Below, in pieces: positions 6,946-13,076 of a stretch of 13,935 bases of DNA. Positions within the stretch are counted from its first letter, which is position 1, and every line of letters begins with the position of its first letter. The stretch comes from Anaerolineales bacterium (lineage in GTDB: Bacteria > Chloroflexota > Anaerolineae > Anaerolineales > Villigracilaceae): positions 1 through 13,935 of the forward strand of contig WGAD01000067.1 of the NCBI GenBank assembly GCA_015489255.1, in the 5' to 3' direction. The notes beneath the pieces were generated by a model. That model had not been told where the DNA came from. It ran no database searches and worked only from the letters and a program-made list of their open reading frames with translations. The position numbers and the translations under genes were made by a program.

Positions 6946-8364
6946 TTAATCCGCCAAATCGCTGACGTCTTCATCTCCAGCGGCAGTGTCGAGGTAATGT
7001 TTGAGCACGGGCGGCACGCGGGTATCCGTCACGTATTGCTCTACATAAGCGCGGGTTTCGGCCACACCCAAAAGCGTGAACAGCTTGCGAAACTGCTGTT
7101 CCCAGGCCGCGCCCAGGGTTTCCTTCACCTCGGCGGGCAGGGCGTGCATCTGCGCCTTGAACGGCCCCAGCGCGTATTTGCGCGTCTTGTAATAGAACTG
7201 TTCGTCGGTCATTTCCGGCTTGCGGTTGGCCGCTTGGTTTTCGTCCAGCCAGGCGTACATCTCGCGGCGCAAATCGTCCGGAATGTGTTGGTAGAACATG
7301 TTCATGAAATTGGTCGCCAGGTGCACTTCGATGGCCTCGTTTTCGGGGAACTTGTCGAACAAGTCTTCTGGCAGGGTGGATGCGCCATGCTGTACGGTGC
7401 CCCCGAGGCCGTATTCGTGGCGGGCGATGCGGCTCAGTTCGCGCAGGGTGTCGAAATCCAGTTTGACCTGGGCAATGGACCCATCGGGCAGCACCACGCC
7501 GCCGTGCGAGGTGCCGGTCTGGATGGAAATTTTGCTCAGGCCAGGCACGCCGGGGGCGCGTGCGTCCAGCTCGCGGATGTAACCTTCCATAAAGGCGTGC
7601 AGTTCCTCGGCAGTGGTGTTATGGCCGCCAACCTCGCCGATCTCGCCGCCGAGGGAAACCGTCACGCCTTCTGGTTCCATCTGGCGGGTGAAAGCGCCGA
7701 ATTCAGCCGAAAGGGTGTAGTTCAACCGTTGCTGCTCAGGCACGGAGGGAAGGTTAATATCGACCAAGGTGGAGGTATCAATGTCAATGTTGAAGAAACC
7801 GGCGCGCACGGCCTCGGCGATCAGGGCGCGGACGGCTTGCGTCTCGCCTTCGGGATCGGCGGCGTAGCGAGAAGCGGATACCTGGAAGTGGTCACCCTGC
7901 ATAAAAACCGGGCCCTGCCAGCCCTCGGCAATGGCCGCCGCCAAAATGTTAGCCGCGTATTCCGCCGGGCGTTGATCGGTGTAGCCGATCTCTGAACGGG
8001 CGATTTCAAAAATGAAAGCGCCGGCGTTCATCTCCTGTGCCACGCGAAACATGGCCCGCGCCGCAAAAAAGGGCAAAGCCCGCAGGTTGAAGGCCGGCGT
8101 CGAGAAGGTCATTGGGATCTCTTCTCGTCCGCGCGCCAGGTACAGTTCGTGAATGGAAGCCGGGTAAATGCCCAAATCCAGCGCCGCAGCGCGGATGAGG
8201 TATTGCGCCAGGTCTTTGCGGTCGCCTTCTCCCAGGGCTGCCGCCTCGACCCAACGATAAATGGTTTCTCGCAAACGGGCGGCATCCAGCACTTTCACCT
8301 GGTCGCCCGACACTTGCACACTGTTTTCCACCAGTTGAATTAAAGTCTGTATTTCTCTTGACAT
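6946..8364 (-). CDS. Class II (zinc-dependent) aldolase family protein, extended form
   Basis: A 472-residue protein with the class II fructose/tagatose-bisphosphate aldolase barrel. Expected metal and active-site segments occur in order: QGDHFQ (Asp158-His159), FNIDIDTSTL (Asp196), GGEIGEVGG (Glu241), GTSHGG (His287), TVQHGASTLPED (His326, the phosphate-binding 'H-G-x-S' loop) and EVHLATNFMN (346-355). Ordinary class II enzymes have about 280-360 residues. Here there are about 85 extra residues before the barrel and about 110 after it, so the substrate may not be fructose 1,6-bisphosphate. The frame is open further up to 8511, but the ATG at 8364 is chosen: GGAG lies at 8371-8374, six bases upstream, and the longer form would run through the divergent promoter. 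It is a single-gene unit with its own promoter and terminator. Confidence 0.87.
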   Translation of the reverse strand: MSREIQTLIQLVENSVQVSGDQVKVLDAARLRETIYRWVEAAALGEGDRKDLAQYLIRAAALDLGIYPASIHELYLARGREEIPMTFSTPAFNLRALPFFAARAMFRVAQEMNAGAFIFEIARSEIGYTDQRPAEYAANILAAAIAEGWQGPVFMQGDHFQVSASRYAADPEGETQAVRALIAEAVRAGFFNIDIDTSTLVDINLPSVPEQQRLNYTLSAEFGAFTRQMEPEGVTVSLGGEIGEVGGHNTTAEELHAFMEGYIRELDARAPGVPGLSKISIQTGTSHGGVVLPDGSIAQVKLDFDTLRELSRIARHEYGLGGTVQHGASTLPEDLFDKFPENEAIEVHLATNFMNMFYQHIPDDLRREMYAWLDENQAANRKPEMTDEQFYYKTRKYALGPFKAQMHALPAEVKETLGAAWEQQFRKLFTLLGVAETRAYVEQYVTDTRVPPVLKHYLDTAAGDEDVSDLAD

Positions 8365-8380
8365 GTTAAACTCCGCAAAA

Positions 8381-8396
8381 AAGTAAGGGGTTACTT
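8381..8396. repeat. Short inverted repeat near the aldolase transcription start
   Basis: AAGTAA, GGGG, TTACTT: perfect six-base arms with a four-base centre. It lies where aldolase transcription would begin and touches the -35 box of the divergent promoter, so it could be an operator half-site pair or a weak leader hairpin. The arms are short and A/T-rich, so chance is possible. Confidence 0.4.
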
Positions 8397-8397
8397 G

Positions 8398-8403
8398 ATT
8401 ATA
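8398..8403 (-). promoter_or_regulatory. Candidate -10 box for the aldolase gene
   Basis: The minus strand reads TATAAT here, 34 bases before the aldolase ATG at 8364. The -35 position (about 8421-8427) is a poor match. This promoter would overlap the rightward one almost completely, so the two probably compete or are controlled together. Confidence 0.6.
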
Positions 8404-8424
8404 ACCGTATTCTACGGCTATAAT
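8398..8424. repeat. 27-bp inverted repeat spanning both divergent promoters
   Basis: Left arm ATTATAACCGTA (8398-8409), centre TTC, right arm TACGGCTATAAT (8413-8424). Eleven of twelve base pairs match; the one mismatch is A8404 with C8418. Each arm ends in a TATAAT box for its own strand. The symmetry fits an operator for a dimeric regulator that covers both promoters, or a symmetric bidirectional promoter. No regulator gene is in the window. Confidence 0.75.
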
Positions 8425-8450
8425 GAGGACATCGGACCAATTCCCCCTAC

Positions 8451-8455
8451 AGGAG
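8451..8455 (+). promoter_or_regulatory. Ribosome binding site that sets the start at 8465
   Basis: AGGAG ends nine bases before the ATG at 8465. The frame also has an ATG at 8423, but that codon overlaps the -10 box and cannot be in the transcript. Confidence 0.75.
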
Positions 8456-8464
8456 TCCCCCCTT

Positions 8465-8989
8465 ATGAGCGACTTTTTCGGCAAAATCACCAACAGCCAG
8501 GATGCAATCAAACAGCTGGCGAGTAAAATTCCGGGTTTTGATGGCTATGTCGAGCGTCAAAACCGCCGTGCAGCCGATAAACTCTTGCGAGAAACCGTCG
8601 CCGACCGCTTCGATGCGCTCTGGCAGCGGCTCTCCCGCCTGCAAAACGACATGCTCAACACCGGCATGATCGGCCTGATGGACGAAGCAGAAAAGGCCGC
8701 CCTGGCCTTGCGCACCTTTTCCGACAAGATCCGGCGGGCATCGTATGGCTACAGCGGCTTCTTCGACGCGGTAAAAATCAACGAAGAAGAACTGGCGCGT
8801 CTCTACGCTTTTGACATGGCTTTTTTGGATATCGCCGAGCAAATCGACCGCGCCCTCGACAACATGGAAGCCAGCCTGAGCGACGAAGCCAGCCTGCAAG
8901 CCGCCATCCGCAGCATCACCACCCAGGCGCGCGAAGCGCTATCCACCTTCGAGCGCCGCTACGAGATCATCAACGGCGCGCAGGGGTAA
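8465..8989 (+). CDS. Hypothetical helical protein, first gene of the molybdenum hydroxylase operon
   Basis: A 174-residue soluble protein that I cannot place in a functional family. It has no signal peptide, no membrane segment and no cysteine. Almost all of it looks alpha-helical. The most distinctive stretch is IPGFDGYVERQNRRAADKLLRETVADRFD (22-50), which resembles a 'G-x-x-G-Y-x-x-R-x-x-R-R-x-x-D-K-x-L-R' motif that I recall from uncharacterised Chloroflexota proteins (not verified). A second conserved-looking part is FSDKIRRASYGYSGFFDAVKINEEEL (85-110), followed by long amphipathic helices (about 107-165). It has the operon's good promoter and lies 31 bases before the FAD/Fe-S gene, so it is probably co-transcribed. 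A role as scaffold, chaperone or simply a neighbour is open. Confidence 0.85.
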   Translation: MSDFFGKITNSQDAIKQLASKIPGFDGYVERQNRRAADKLLRETVADRFDALWQRLSRLQNDMLNTGMIGLMDEAEKAALALRTFSDKIRRASYGYSGFFDAVKINEEELARLYAFDMAFLDIAEQIDRALDNMEASLSDEASLQAAIRSITTQAREALSTFERRYEIINGAQG

Positions 8990-9010
8990 CTTGCCGCCCA
9001 CCTATTCACG

Positions 9011-9016
9011 AGAGGT
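9011..9016 (+). promoter_or_regulatory. Ribosome binding site that sets the start at 9021
   Basis: AGAGGT (preceded by a further G at 9010), four bases before the ATG at 9021. The frame is also open from a TTG at 8991, but that codon lacks such a site and the FAD domain begins properly at MWQTYINAAS. Confidence 0.65.
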
Positions 9017-9020
9017 TGCT

Positions 9021-10427
9021 ATGTGGCAGACGTATATCAACGCCGCCAGCCTGGAAGACGCGCTGGCCGCATTGGCAGAACACGGCGAACAGGCCCGCAT
9101 CGTCGCTGGCGGCACCGACCTGGTGCTGGAACTGGAGCGCGGCCAGCGGGCCGGCCTCCACACGCTGATTGACATCACCCGCATCCCCGGGCTAGACGCC
9201 ATCACCCTGGATGAAAAGGGCTGGATCCACCTGGGGCCGCTGGTCACCCACACTCAAGCTGCCGCCAGCCCGCTGATCCAGCACCATGGCTATCCGCTGG
9301 CGCGCGCCTGCTGGGAGGTGGGCGCGCCGCAGATCCGCAACCGCGGTACCATCGCCGGCAACCTGGCGACCGCCTCCCCGGCCAACGACACCATCACCCC
9401 GCTGATGGCTCTCGACGCCGTGCTGACCCTGCGCTCCACGCGGGGCAGCCGCCAGGTGGCTTTGCGCGACTTTTACCAGGGCGTGCGCCGCACCGTTCTG
9501 GCGCCGGACGAAATGATCACCGACATCGCCTTCCCAGCCATGCAAGCCGACCAGCACGGCACGTTCATCAAACACGCCCTGCGCCGCGCCCAGGCCATTT
9601 CGGTCATCAACCTGGCGATCGTCTTGCAAATGGAAGGCGAAACCGTCTCCTCGGCAGCGATCACCCTGGGCGCCGTGGCGCCGACGATCATCCACGCCAC
9701 CGAGGCAGAGGACTACCTGGTCGGGCGCCGGCTAGACGCGGCCAGCATCGAGACCGCCGCGGAACGCGCCGCCGCAGCGGCGCGCCCCATCGATGACGTC
9801 CGCGGTTCGGCAGCTTATCGCCGCCAGATGGTCCGCGTGCTCGTCAAACGCGGCCTGCAAACGCTGCGCGAAGGGCAAGAGAAAGAAGGCTTTCCTCGCA
9901 GCCCCGTCCGTCTGGGGGGGCACACCAGCCCTCCCGCACTAACAGAGAGCGCCCGCCTGGAAGGCGAACACCAGCCGATCGTCACCCGTATCAACGGGAA
10001 GGAATACACCTTCCACAGCGGCCACGGCAAAACCCTCTTGCGCTTGCTGCGCGAGGAAGCCGGCCTGATGGGCACCAAAGAGGGCTGCGCCGAGGGCGAA
10101 TGCGGCGCCTGCACCGTTTACCTGGACGGCAAAGCCGTCATGTCGTGCCTGGTGCCCGCGCCCCGCGCCCACGGCGCCGAGATCGTCACCATCGAGGGCC
10201 TGGCCGCCGATCAGCCCCACCCTGTTCAGCAAGCTTTCGTTGAAGAAGGCGCCGTGCAATGTGGCTATTGCACCCCGGGCTTCGTCATGTCTGCCGCCAA
10301 ACTGCTGGAAGAAACGCCCCAGCCCAACCGCACCCAAATTGAAGAAGCCCTTACCGGCAACCTCTGCCGCTGCACAGGCTATTACAAGATCATCCAGGCT
10401 GTCGAAAAGGCCAGCAAACAGGCATAA
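9021..10427 (+). CDS. Fused FAD-binding and [2Fe-2S] subunit of a xanthine dehydrogenase-family enzyme
   Basis: A 468-residue fusion of the flavin subunit (CoxM/XdhB type) and the iron-sulfur subunit (CoxS/XdhC type), which carry electrons from the molybdenum centre to an acceptor. The FAD domain (about 1-282) shows IVAGGTDLVLE (27-37) and NRGTIAGNLATASPANDT (107-124). A linker of some 35 residues (about 283-318) is rich in Gly, Pro and Glu. The iron-sulfur part (about 319-468) has the plant-ferredoxin-type cluster at Cys356, 361, 364 and 376, and the second cluster at Cys414, 417, 449 and 451. All eight ligands are present. The order is the reverse of the Fe-S-then-FAD order of eukaryotic XDH and the XdhA type. 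A run of seven G lies in the linker. The gene ends two bases before the small membrane-protein gene. Confidence 0.94.
   Translation: MWQTYINAASLEDALAALAEHGEQARIVAGGTDLVLELERGQRAGLHTLIDITRIPGLDAITLDEKGWIHLGPLVTHTQAAASPLIQHHGYPLARACWEVGAPQIRNRGTIAGNLATASPANDTITPLMALDAVLTLRSTRGSRQVALRDFYQGVRRTVLAPDEMITDIAFPAMQADQHGTFIKHALRRAQAISVINLAIVLQMEGETVSSAAITLGAVAPTIIHATEAEDYLVGRRLDAASIETAAERAAAAARPIDDVRGSAAYRRQMVRVLVKRGLQTLREGQEKEGFPRSPVRLGGHTSPPALTESARLEGEHQPIVTRINGKEYTFHSGHGKTLLRLLREEAGLMGTKEGCAEGECGACTVYLDGKAVMSCLVPAPRAHGAEIVTIEGLAADQPHPVQQAFVEEGAVQCGYCTPGFVMSAAKLLEETPQPNRTQIEEALTGNLCRCTGYYKIIQAVEKASKQA
9914..9920 (+). other. Seven-G homopolymer in the inter-domain linker
   Basis: Codons 298-300 read CTG GGG GGG. 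If one base of the run were skipped or missing, reading would reach TAA at 9940-9942 and give an FAD-domain protein of about 305 residues. It is both a possible slippage site and a possible sequencing-error site. See findings. Confidence 0.6.
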
Positions 10428-10429
10428 CC

Positions 10430-10834
10430 ATGGCTCCCGAAGACCTGACCTCTCTCCGCAGGCACATTCCGCCCATCTGGCGCGGCATTGGCTTCTTGCT
10501 GGTGCTGCTCTTGCCCGTGCTCGCCATTTCTGCCGCCATCTTGCTCTTCAACTACGGGCTGGAAAACGGCTGGCCGCTGTACCCGCCTCTGAGCGGCTAC
10601 ATCAGCCCGCCTTCCTGGGCGTGGCAGGTGCCTTTTCTGGCGCCCGTGGCAAACTTCATCGTCCGCACCCCGCACCTGGTGGGCTATGCCATCTTTTCTC
10701 TCATGCTATTGCTGGTGTTTTACACCCTGCTATCCATGCTCTACGCCTTCATCTACCGACATTTTGGCGTCGACCGCTATCTGCCCGTAGATATCCGCAA
10801 ACCGCGCGTAAAAACGCGCCGCTACCGCCGTTAG
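10430..10834 (+). CDS. Small two-helix membrane protein inside the molybdenum hydroxylase operon
   Basis: A 134-residue protein with two clear membrane helices, about 19-43 (IGFLLVLLLPVLAISAAILL core) and about 82-108 (VGYAIFSLMLLLVFYTLLSM core). Between them lies a loop of about 40 residues rich in Pro, Trp and Tyr (YPPLSGYISPPSWAWQVPFL). The tail KPRVKTRRYRR is strongly basic, so both ends should be cytoplasmic. No haem- or cluster-binding Cys or clear His pair is present, so it is not an obvious electron carrier. It matches no family that I recognise. It starts two bases after the FAD/Fe-S stop codon, with no clear ribosome binding site, and ends 12 bases before the catalytic subunit, so it belongs to the operon. 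Anchoring the enzyme to the membrane is an inference from position only. Confidence 0.85.
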   Translation: MAPEDLTSLRRHIPPIWRGIGFLLVLLLPVLAISAAILLFNYGLENGWPLYPPLSGYISPPSWAWQVPFLAPVANFIVRTPHLVGYAIFSLMLLLVFYTLLSMLYAFIYRHFGVDRYLPVDIRKPRVKTRRYRR

Positions 10835-10846
10835 GACAGGTGTCTT

Positions 10847-13063
10847 ATGAAAGACAAACAACACGCTATCGGAAGTTCACTGCCACGCATGGACGCCCTC
10901 GGCAAGGCCACCGGCGCGGTTCCCTACCCCGGCGACCTCACCATGCCCAACATGCTGCACATGAAGATCCTCTTTGCAGAACGTCCGCACGCGCGGGTGC
11001 TGCGCGTGGATACCAGCCGCGCAGCCGCCCTGCCGGGCGTGGTGGCCGTCTATACCGCCGAGGACGTGCCCGTCAACGATTACGGCTTGCAAATTCCCGA
11101 CCAGCCCGTCTTTTGCGGCCCCGATCCGCGCCGCCCCGGCGCCGAGATCGTCCGCTTCGTCGGTGACCAAATCGCCGCCGTCGTCGCAGAAACCGAAGCC
11201 ATCGCTGCCCAGGCGTTGCAGCTCATCGAGGTAGATTATGAAGACCTGCCCGTCATCGCCGACGCAGAAGCCGCCATGCAGCCCGACGCTCCTCTCCTGC
11301 ATCCGGAGCGTGGCGATTCCAACATTTGCGTACATTACAAAATCCGCAAAGGCGATGTAGAAACCGCCTTCGCCCAGGCCGATGTCGTCGTCGAGGCGGA
11401 ATACCGCTTAGGGCAGCAAGAACACGCCTACCTGCAACCGGAAGCCGGGCTGGCCTACCTCGATGCGGAGGGCCGCTTGGTGGTAGAAGCGGCGGGTCAA
11501 TGGACACATACCGATCGCAAAGCCATCGCCCGTTCGCTCGATCTCCCGGAGGAAAAGGTGCGTGTGCGCTATCCGGCCATCGGCGGCGCCTTTGGCGGAC
11601 GGGAAGACCTTTCGGTGCAAATCCCGTTGGCACTGGCCGCCTGGCGGCTGAAACGTCCGGTGAAAATCATCTGGTCGCGCCGGGAATCCATCATCGGCCA
11701 CGGCAAGCGCCACGCGGTGGTGCTACGCGCCCGCTGGGGTGCCACCCGCGAGGGCAAGATCATCGCAGCCGAAAACACCATCATCGGCGATGCCGGCGCT
11801 TACATGTACACCACCAACAAAGTGCTGGGCAATAGCACCATCACCAGCACCGGCCCTTACGCCATCCCCAACGTGAAAACCGATGTATACGGCGTGTACA
11901 CCAACAACGTACCCGGCGCCGCCTTTCGCGGCTTTGGCGCGCCCCAGGCGCTTTTCATGGCCGAAAGCCAGGTCAACAAACTGGCCGCCGCCCTGGGCAT
12001 GGATCCGGTTGAATTTCGGGCGCGCAACGCACTGCGCGAAGGCGATACCCTGGGCGTCGGCACGCCGCCTCCCGGCCCGGTCACCATTCTGCCGGTGATC
12101 GAAGCCGCTGCCGAGCGCTTTGGCTGGCGCAAGACCGAAAACGGCTGGCAAGCCCCCGAAATTGAACAGCCTGCCAGTCCCTGGCTCCGCCGGGGTATCG
12201 GGTTCGCCGCCGGGTTCAAAAACGTCGGCTTCAGCTTTGGTTACAAAGAAAACTCCTGGGCGCGGGTCGATATCCACGGGCAGGCAGAAATGGAAGGGGC
12301 CACCCTGTACATCGCCGGCGCCGAAGTCGGCCAGGGGCATCACACGGTTATGGCCCAGATCGTCGCCGAAGTCCTCGGCCTGCCGCTGGAACGCATCCAG
12401 CTGATGGTTTCCGATACCGCCTACACCGGCAACTCTGGCAGCGCTTCCGCCTCCCGCCTGACCGTCATGGCCGGGCGCGCGGTTCAAGGGGCCGCTGAAA
12501 TGGCCCTGGAAAAATGGCGGGCCGAAGAACGGCCTGCCAGCGCCGAATACATCTGGTACGCGCCCGAAACCACACCTTTCGACAAAGAAACCGGCCATTC
12601 CACCCCGAACTTTGCCTATGCCTATGTCGCCCAGGCTGTGGAGGTCGAAGTAGATATAGAAACCGGCCAAACCCGGCTGGTGCGCGTCGTCTCTGCCGAT
12701 GACGTTGGGCGTGCCCTCAACCCCGCCCAGGTAGAAGGGCAGATTGAAGGCGGCGTGGTGCAAGCCCAGGGGTATGCCCTGCTGGAAGATTTTAAGACCC
12801 GAGAAGGCCGCGTGCTCACCGATCAGCTCAGCACCTACCTGATCCCCACCATCCGCGACATCCCAGAACAGGTGGAGACCGTGATCTTGGAAATCCCCGA
12901 TCCAGTCGGGCCGTTTGGCGCCCGTGGCCTGGGCGAATTGCCCTTCCTCCCCGTCGCCGCCGCCGTCAATGCTGCCATTCGGGACGCAACCGGCCAATGG
13001 GTGGATGTGGTTCCAGCCACACCGGAACGTGTGCTGCGCGCCCTGGGCAAACTGGACGGCTGA
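10847..13063 (+). CDS. Xanthine dehydrogenase-family molybdopterin-binding catalytic subunit
   Basis: A 738-residue large subunit that holds the molybdopterin cytosine dinucleotide or related cofactor and hydroxylates its substrate with water. The N-terminal a/b-hammerhead domain (about 1-140, RMDALGKATGAVPYPGDL) is followed by the two cofactor-binding domains. Key places by comparison with bovine XDH: Gln218 (AAGQWTHT; Q767), GGAFGGRE (246-253, with Glu253 as E802), AAFRGFGAPQ (358-367, with Arg361 as R880), GAEVGQGHHT (491-500) and GARGLGE (691-697, with Glu697 as the catalytic E1261). The Glu/Arg pair used for purines is kept, and the 'AYRCSFR' loop of CO dehydrogenase is absent, so a purine or other N-heterocycle is likelier than CO. 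The segment between 550 and 597 is shorter than in bovine XDH. No Tat signal is seen, so it is cytoplasmic. The ribosome binding site is probably AGG at 10838-10840. Confidence 0.94.
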   Translation: MKDKQHAIGSSLPRMDALGKATGAVPYPGDLTMPNMLHMKILFAERPHARVLRVDTSRAAALPGVVAVYTAEDVPVNDYGLQIPDQPVFCGPDPRRPGAEIVRFVGDQIAAVVAETEAIAAQALQLIEVDYEDLPVIADAEAAMQPDAPLLHPERGDSNICVHYKIRKGDVETAFAQADVVVEAEYRLGQQEHAYLQPEAGLAYLDAEGRLVVEAAGQWTHTDRKAIARSLDLPEEKVRVRYPAIGGAFGGREDLSVQIPLALAAWRLKRPVKIIWSRRESIIGHGKRHAVVLRARWGATREGKIIAAENTIIGDAGAYMYTTNKVLGNSTITSTGPYAIPNVKTDVYGVYTNNVPGAAFRGFGAPQALFMAESQVNKLAAALGMDPVEFRARNALREGDTLGVGTPPPGPVTILPVIEAAAERFGWRKTENGWQAPEIEQPASPWLRRGIGFAAGFKNVGFSFGYKENSWARVDIHGQAEMEGATLYIAGAEVGQGHHTVMAQIVAEVLGLPLERIQLMVSDTAYTGNSGSASASRLTVMAGRAVQGAAEMALEKWRAEERPASAEYIWYAPETTPFDKETGHSTPNFAYAYVAQAVEVEVDIETGQTRLVRVVSADDVGRALNPAQVEGQIEGGVVQAQGYALLEDFKTREGRVLTDQLSTYLIPTIRDIPEQVETVILEIPDPVGPFGARGLGELPFLPVAAAVNAAIRDATGQWVDVVPATPERVLRALGKLDG

Positions 13064-13076
13064 TCGCTCCGCCCCC

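Larger units (their letters stand above)
8395..8424 (+). promoter_or_regulatory. Promoter of the molybdenum hydroxylase operon
   Basis: TTGATT (8395-8400) and a perfect TATAAT (8419-8424) are separated by 18 bases, a good sigma-70-type promoter pointing right. The first gene's ATG at 8465 lies about 34 bases after the expected start of transcription. Confidence 0.8.

Noticed and set aside
8365..8511. Aldolase start upstream at 8511
   Set aside because: The extra 49 codons run through both promoters and into the divergent gene; the ATG at 8364 has a proper ribosome binding site.
10847..13063. Aerobic CO dehydrogenase large subunit (CoxL)
   Set aside because: The AYRCSFR active-site loop is absent and AAFRGFGAPQ stands in its place, as in xanthine dehydrogenase-type enzymes.
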